Shown: piece after piece, positions 59,603-64,000 of the stretch
Layout: the number at the start of each line of letters is the position of its first letter
Position numbering within the stretch: the first letter of the stretch is position 1
DNA from: Oxyruncus cristatus
Lineage: Eukaryota; Chordata; Aves; Passeriformes; Cotingidae
DNA: 64,000 nt
Assembly (NCBI GenBank): GCA_013399855.1
Contig: VXAY01002323.1
Span: forward strand, 202,194 to 266,193
Direction of reading: 5' to 3'
Notes under the pieces: generated by a model
Seen by the model: the letters and a program-made list of their open reading frames with translations, nothing else
The model's database searches: none
Told to the model about the DNA's origin: nothing
Made by a program: the position numbers and the translations under genes

Positions 59603-59845
59603 ATCACAGAATCATGGAATATCCTGGGCTGGAAGGGACCCACGAGGACTGAGCCCTACCCCTAACCCTGCACGAACACCCCAACAATCCCACCCTGGCC
59701 CTCAGAGCGTTGTCCAAACCCTCCTGGAGCTCTGGCAGCCTTGGGGCCGTGCCCGTTCCCTGGGGAGCCTGGTCAGTGCCAACCACCCTCTGGGGGAAGG
59801 ACCTTTCCCTGAGATCCAAATCCAACCTCTCCTGACACAGTTTCG
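59603..59845 (-). mobile_element. CR1 3' fragment (type C)
   Basis: AATCACAGAATCATGGAATA, TCCTGGGCTGGAAGGGACCC, GTTGTCCAAACCCTCCTGGA and GGAAGGACCTTTCCCTGAGA. Confidence 0.94.
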
Positions 59846-59939
59846 TGCCACTGAGTCGAGGAAGAGCTGCTTTAGCAGAGATGGAGCTCTGGGGTCAGAA
59901 AGTTTTGGTGCTGGACTTGTAACACCATTAAAACTGGTG

Positions 59940-60001
59940 CTCGAAGGTTGGACTCGATGATCTTGGAGGTCTTTTCAAACCTTAACAACTCTGTGATTCC
60001 A
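59940..60001 (+). mobile_element. CR1 3' tail (type B), very short
   Basis: CTCGAAGGTTGGACTCGATG, ATCTTGGAGGTCTTTTCAAAC and AACTCTGTGATTCC. Confidence 0.88.
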
Positions 60002-60204
60002 AACCCACAGAGCAAATCCTCTCATCTGTGGATGACAATGCTCCAAAGCCCCATCCTGGAGCCAATCTGCCAAGCAGGTCTTCTAGGGAGTTGGTAATTG
60101 AGGACACAGAGGGAGAAGGGAGGGATGAATACACACCAAAGGCTCCCAGCCCTGGCCCAGCACCCTCCAAGCCATCAGGCAGAACTGGACCATTCTTCCC
60201 CACT

Positions 60205-60422
60205 GGAATATATGGAATTATTCAGGTTGGAAAAGACCTCCAGGGTCATCCAGTCCAAATTTCCAGTGCCACCACCCTGCCCAGAAACCACAAAGTGCCA
60301 GCTCTGCCCATGTTTTGGGCACTTCCAGGGGCGTGACTGCAGCACTTCCCTAGAGAGCCCAGCCCAAGGTTCAACCACTCTCTCCGTGGAGAAACTTTTC
60401 CTAATATCCAACATCCAGGGCA
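60205..60422 (-). mobile_element. CR1 3' fragment (type B-like)
   Basis: ATGGAATTATTCAGGTTGGAA, AAGACCTCCAGGGTCATCCA, TTGGGCACTTCCAGGGGCGT, and CGTGGAGAAACTTTTCCTAATATCC. Confidence 0.87.
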
Positions 60423-60601
60423 CAGGAGGAAAGGCTGAGGAAAGGGGAAAGGTCTCAGGAAGCTGGCAGGGGTGAGGGGTTCAATCCTCTCTCCATTCCC
60501 AGCAAAGGTCTGAGGGACACGGAGCCAGACTCATCCCGGGATACACAGTAAGACACTGAGGCAAGGGGCATTTGGGAAGTTCTGGTTGCACATAGTACTA
60601 A

Positions 60602-60602
60602 G

Positions 60603-60640
<38 letters not shown>

Positions 60641-60681
60641 GATAAATAGATAAATAGATAAATAGATAAATAGATAAATAA
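60602..60681. repeat. Compound microsatellite (CTAA)n and (ATAAATAG)n
   Basis: About nine CTAA units to 60640, followed at once by five 8-bp GATAAATA units to 60681. Confidence 0.96.
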
Positions 60682-61560
60682 TTCACCTAGTGATTTGTTA
60701 AAGATCAAAACATCACCCTGAAAATCTGGGAAACCTTCATCCCTGTACATTCTCAGACTTGGACTGGGCAAACCTCCGTGGGACCCGAAGCTTCAAATTC
60801 ACCCTGATGAGCAGGGCTTGGATTCCGTTCCCTCCAGAAACTGCTCCTAAAATAAATCTTTCTCCAATTCTATGGCTCTAAGTTCTTCCATCTTGTTGAA
60901 ATCCTACCGCGGCCACGAAAAAAAAACGCCCGGAAAATGTCATGTCCTATGGCAATATAAACAAGTTAACACGGTTGCAAGCTCCAATATTAACAGGATT
61001 TTATACAATGGGTGCCTGGAGCCTGTTAGTGCCTTCAGAAAAACAAGCTGTCAATACAGCAGGAACATCCCCAGAGCCTTAAGGAATGCTGTGCCTCTGC
61101 TACAGCACTTTCCGACATCAAAGTCCCTTTGTTTCGCTGTAGATTCCCATATAAATGTTATAACTCCCTGATCTCACAGGTATTAAACCCTGCTAATGAT
61201 AACCCTTCGTGCTGCTCTTCCTGCAGAACCTTCCAAGGGTTATTTACAGCCGGGAAGGGCTTGGCTTTGATTGCTGCCGGTTTGAACCGCTGGGCGAGGA
61301 GGCAAAAATCAAAAACAATTATTCCTCAGCAGTTTCCCCGGGACAAACAACGTGGAATTTATGCCTTGCTCTGTTTTGCTCAACAATTATAACCCCTGGC
61401 TGCCTAAAGGGAAACGCCAGTAAGTAGAATTTTGGGCCCTGCCTTGCTCGTTATGGATTATCTCTGCCCCAAGAGTCAGCACGCTCCCAATTCCCCTTGG
61501 AATGCCAGCAGGGATAACGTAACTTTTGTCTGGAATTAAGGAGACCTGGGATCTGATCTC
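60682..61560. other. Unique intronic sequence
   Basis: Balanced composition and no recognisable repeat. A plus-strand frame of 99 codons (60872-61171) and one of 87 codons (61129-61392) show no known domain. Confidence 0.45.
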
Positions 61561-62503
61561 AAACCTGAGAGGTTTAAGCACAATGTGGGAACTACAGAAT
61601 TAAAGGAGTCAGACCCGAGGGAGGCAGGAGAGAGCAGGAATATGGACCAGGATAGGGCTGGGATTTGTTCCACCTAAGCCCCCGTTCCCAGTTCAGGAGT
61701 TTTACTTCCTAAGGCACCCTCAGAAACACACTGAAACTTAGAAATTTCACTGAAAAATCTCCCAGGACTAAACTGACTCTGCTCCCAGTTTTAACCCTTT
61801 CTCTAAGTAAGAATCCAGAGTTTGTAAAATGTGTAATATACGTAAAATGTGTAAAACACGTAAAATGTGTAAAACACGTAAAATGTGTAAAATATGTAAA
61901 ATGTGTAAAATTCAGCTCATCATGTTTAAAACCTGTGCTGTGCAGCCCTAAGTAAAAGCCAAGAAATACGCAGAATATTGGGATTTTTTTCTCTTTGAAC
62001 TCACTATTTTTCAGTCAATCCAATAATAGCTCATCATTACAGCAAGTTTGAGATTGGCACCGCTGGTAAAGGACCTAAACCTGAGTGTTTTAGGCACAAC
62101 ATGGGAACCACAGAATTAAAGGAGTCAGACCCGAGGGAGGCAGGAAAGAGCAGGAATATGGACCAGGATAGGACTGGGATTTGTTCTATCTAAGCCCCCG
62201 CTCCCAGTTCAGGAGCTTTACTCCCTAAGGCACCCTCAGAAACCAAATTCACTGAAAAATCTCCCAGGACTAAACTGACTCTGCTCCCAGTTTTAACCCT
62301 TTCTCTAAGTAAGAATCCAGAGTTTCATTAAATAGGTAAAATTCAGCTCATCATGTTTAAAACCAGTGCTGTGCAGCCCTAAGTAAAAGCCAAGAAATAC
62401 GCAGAATATTGGGATTTTTTTCTCTTTGAACTCACTATTTTTCAGTCAATCCAATAATAGCTCATCATTACAGCAAGTTTGAGATTGGCACCGCTGGTAA
62501 AGG
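61561..62503. repeat. Tandem duplication, copies of 516 and about 427 bp
   Basis: Copy one starts at 61561 and copy two at 62077, both with AAACCTGAG. Shared words include CAGAATTAAAGGAGTCAGAC (61595 and 62111), GAATATGGACCAGGATAGG, AAATCTCCCAGGACTAAACTG and GGCACCGCTGGTAAAGGA. By eye, identity is well above 90%. Copy one is longer mainly because it contains the 18-bp array at 61824. Confidence 0.95.
61824..61911. repeat. 18-bp minisatellite inside copy one
   Basis: The unit GTAAAATGTGTAAAACAC occurs about five times with TATAC and TATG variants. Copy two of the surrounding duplication has only a single AGGTAAAATTC at the same place. Confidence 0.95.
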
Positions 62504-63040
62504 ATATTTTTCTGTGCTTTCCAAAACGCTTCAGTAGCAATTGTCACTTAACCCAGGGACTTCTCCAGTGAGCCAGCCCTGTGCTGCTGCCAAACAGCTG
62601 ATTCCAAGGCAGCTGCATGAATTCCCCCCAAATTATGCACAGCTTGGGGATGGAAAAGATAATAAACATATGGAATAAGATGGTGAGGGGTTGGAGAAAG
62701 GAGGGTATAAATAAAAGTTCAAAAACTGCCAGCTGGGGGAACATGAGACAGCGTAGGCAGAACAATGGAGGGGGAAAAAAAAGTGGGAAAATAGAGTTTT
62801 GTCAAAGAGAAAAGACTGATTTGGTTTCCATTTTGTGAAAGAAAATCCCTCTGTATTGAAGAAAATGAATGAACAGCCCCCAATCCCAGGAAGCTGTGAC
62901 ATTTTCAAGGGATGCTCATGGAAGTAGAGAGCTGAAGTTTCATTTTTAGACACTCACCAGTTGCCAGCCGGGAAGATAAATGTCAATAAAAGGACGTGTT
63001 ATGTGGCAAAGTTACTTTCAAAAATCGGGTTTCACCTGTC
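62504..63040. other. Unique intronic sequence
   Basis: AT-rich and A-rich around 62770-62880. No gene was supported. Confidence 0.45.
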
Positions 63041-63207
63041 ACAGAATCATGGAATGGTTGGAGCTGGAAGGGGCAGTAAGGATCATCCAATTCCAACTGG
63101 TGGAACACCTCCCACTATCCCAGGTTGCTCCAAGCTCTGTCCAGTCTGCCTTCGGGCACTTCCAGGGATTCAGGGGCAGCCACAGTTTCTCTGCGCAACC
63201 CATCCTG
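63041..63207 (-). mobile_element. CR1 3' fragment (type A), diverged
   Basis: AATCATGGAATGGTTGGAGC, TTCCAACTGGTGGAACACC, CAGGTTGCTCCAAGCTCTGT, GGGCACTTCCAGGGATTCAG and CACAGTTTCTCTGCGCAAC. Confidence 0.9.
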
Positions 63208-63299
63208 TTCTTTTGTTCTGGGAAAACACATCTGGAAGCTGAGCTCCATTAAAAATGAGCAGAAATCGTCTTCAGTCCAAGCTCCCCCAGTGTGGGAGT

Positions 63300-63365
63300 G
63301 GGAATCACAGAACCACGGAATGGGTTGGGTTGGAGGGGACCTCCAAGCTCATCCAGTTCCCCGGA
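63300..63365 (-). mobile_element. CR1 3' end (type A), very short
   Basis: AATCACAGAACCACGGAATG, GGTTGGGTTGGAGGGGACCT and AGCTCATCCAGTTCC. Confidence 0.87.
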
Positions 63366-64000
63366 TCCAATCACTGGGTCATGACACGTTTTTACATCCC
63401 CACATCCACGTGCACCAGTCTGACAGTTGCTTTGAGAGCCCAAAATTCCCAGGAAAAAGAGGGAAGTGAGGAGAGTTCTCTGGGCTGGTTGGTGAGAACG
63501 GCGTCTCCTCACACACAGTTTTGGTTCTCAGTCTGAAAAGCGCCCTGAGCTTCCAGCTGCTGGAGGCCAGGAGTGGGAAATACCACAGGGATGGACAAAA
63601 GAACGGGAAAATGGATCATAAATAGCAATAAATACTAATAAATCCCCAAGGCAGCCCAAGCCTGTGGCCCTGGAGCACTCCAGGCTCTTGCAGAGCTGCA
63701 GTTTGGGCCGTGCCTTTTGCAGCAAAGCCAGGCTGGCAAAGAGCATCCCACCAAACAGCACTCCCCCAATTTTGGCTCCGGGAAAGAGCTGCCACTCGCC
63801 CTGGTTTTTTGAATGCAGGGTGGAGCAGGCACGACTCTGCCTTTCTCCCGCCACCACGGGGGGAGATCTCCAGCTCCGTTCCCGGCCCCCCCGCCTGGGC
63901 TCCTGCCCTCGTGCTGCGCCAGCCTCCCGCTCCGAGCAGCTCCTCTTGCCGCAGGCAGCTCTGCTCCCTGGGAAGGCCGGTGGAACACGGGCCTTGGCAC
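63366..64000. other. Unique sequence at the right edge, GC-rich at the end
   Basis: Positions 63830-64000 are GC-rich. A minus-strand frame (63635-64000) stays open to the edge, but it has no recognisable motif and only modest CpG content. I call neither a promoter nor a gene. Confidence 0.45.

Noticed and set aside
63830..64000. Possible CpG island or first exon at the right edge
   Set aside because: It is GC-rich but has few CpGs, the frame has no motif, and the sequence is cut by the window edge.

Overview
This window is vertebrate, almost certainly avian, nuclear DNA. The evidence is dozens of CR1 LINE fragments with bird-type 3' ends, the compact GC-mixed composition, and one recognisable vertebrate exon. 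The CR1 tails look most like passerine ones, but that is a weaker call. No bacterial, viral or plasmid gene is present.

The only supported protein-coding sequence is at the left edge on the minus strand (182-403). It is the alternative last coding exon of LRRTM4, a leucine-rich-repeat postsynaptic adhesion protein, and encodes the 73-residue cytoplasmic tail of the long isoform. Its 3'UTR runs leftwards out of the window. The exon that carries the leucine-rich repeats and transmembrane segment is absent. The remaining 63.6 kb is therefore best read as part of one very long LRRTM4 intron, transcribed right to left. I found no nested gene, tRNA, rRNA or CRISPR.

Intron content. (1) About 47 CR1 fragments, nearly all 5'-truncated. 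I use three 3'-end types. Type A sense ends in GGTCCCTTCCAACCCAAACC, usually preceded by a TGCCCATGGCAGGGGGTGG block. Type B sense ends in TTGGACTTGATGATCT..GGTC..TTTCCAACC. Type C antisense begins GAGTTGG.AGGGACCCACCAG followed by TCCTGGCCCTGCACAGACAC. (2) Tandem arrays: a ~120-bp minisatellite just upstream of the last exon (510-905), a GGAAGGTTTG array (21730-21979), a 20-bp satellite holding an assembly gap (36290-37075), and several microsatellites. (3) Local duplications at 9811-10693, 47974-48047 and 61561-62503. (4) Two dispersed inverted pairs: near-identical CR1 copies at 24.5 and 34.9 kb, and a CR1-plus-flank duplication at 26.6 and 48.2 kb. (5) Unique stretches with no coding signal, some AT-rich and possibly regulatory.

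I see no convincing new gene system. The most interesting signals are the isoform-switch exon, the CR1 tail copied together with its flank, the young inverted CR1 pair, and the satellite around the gap.
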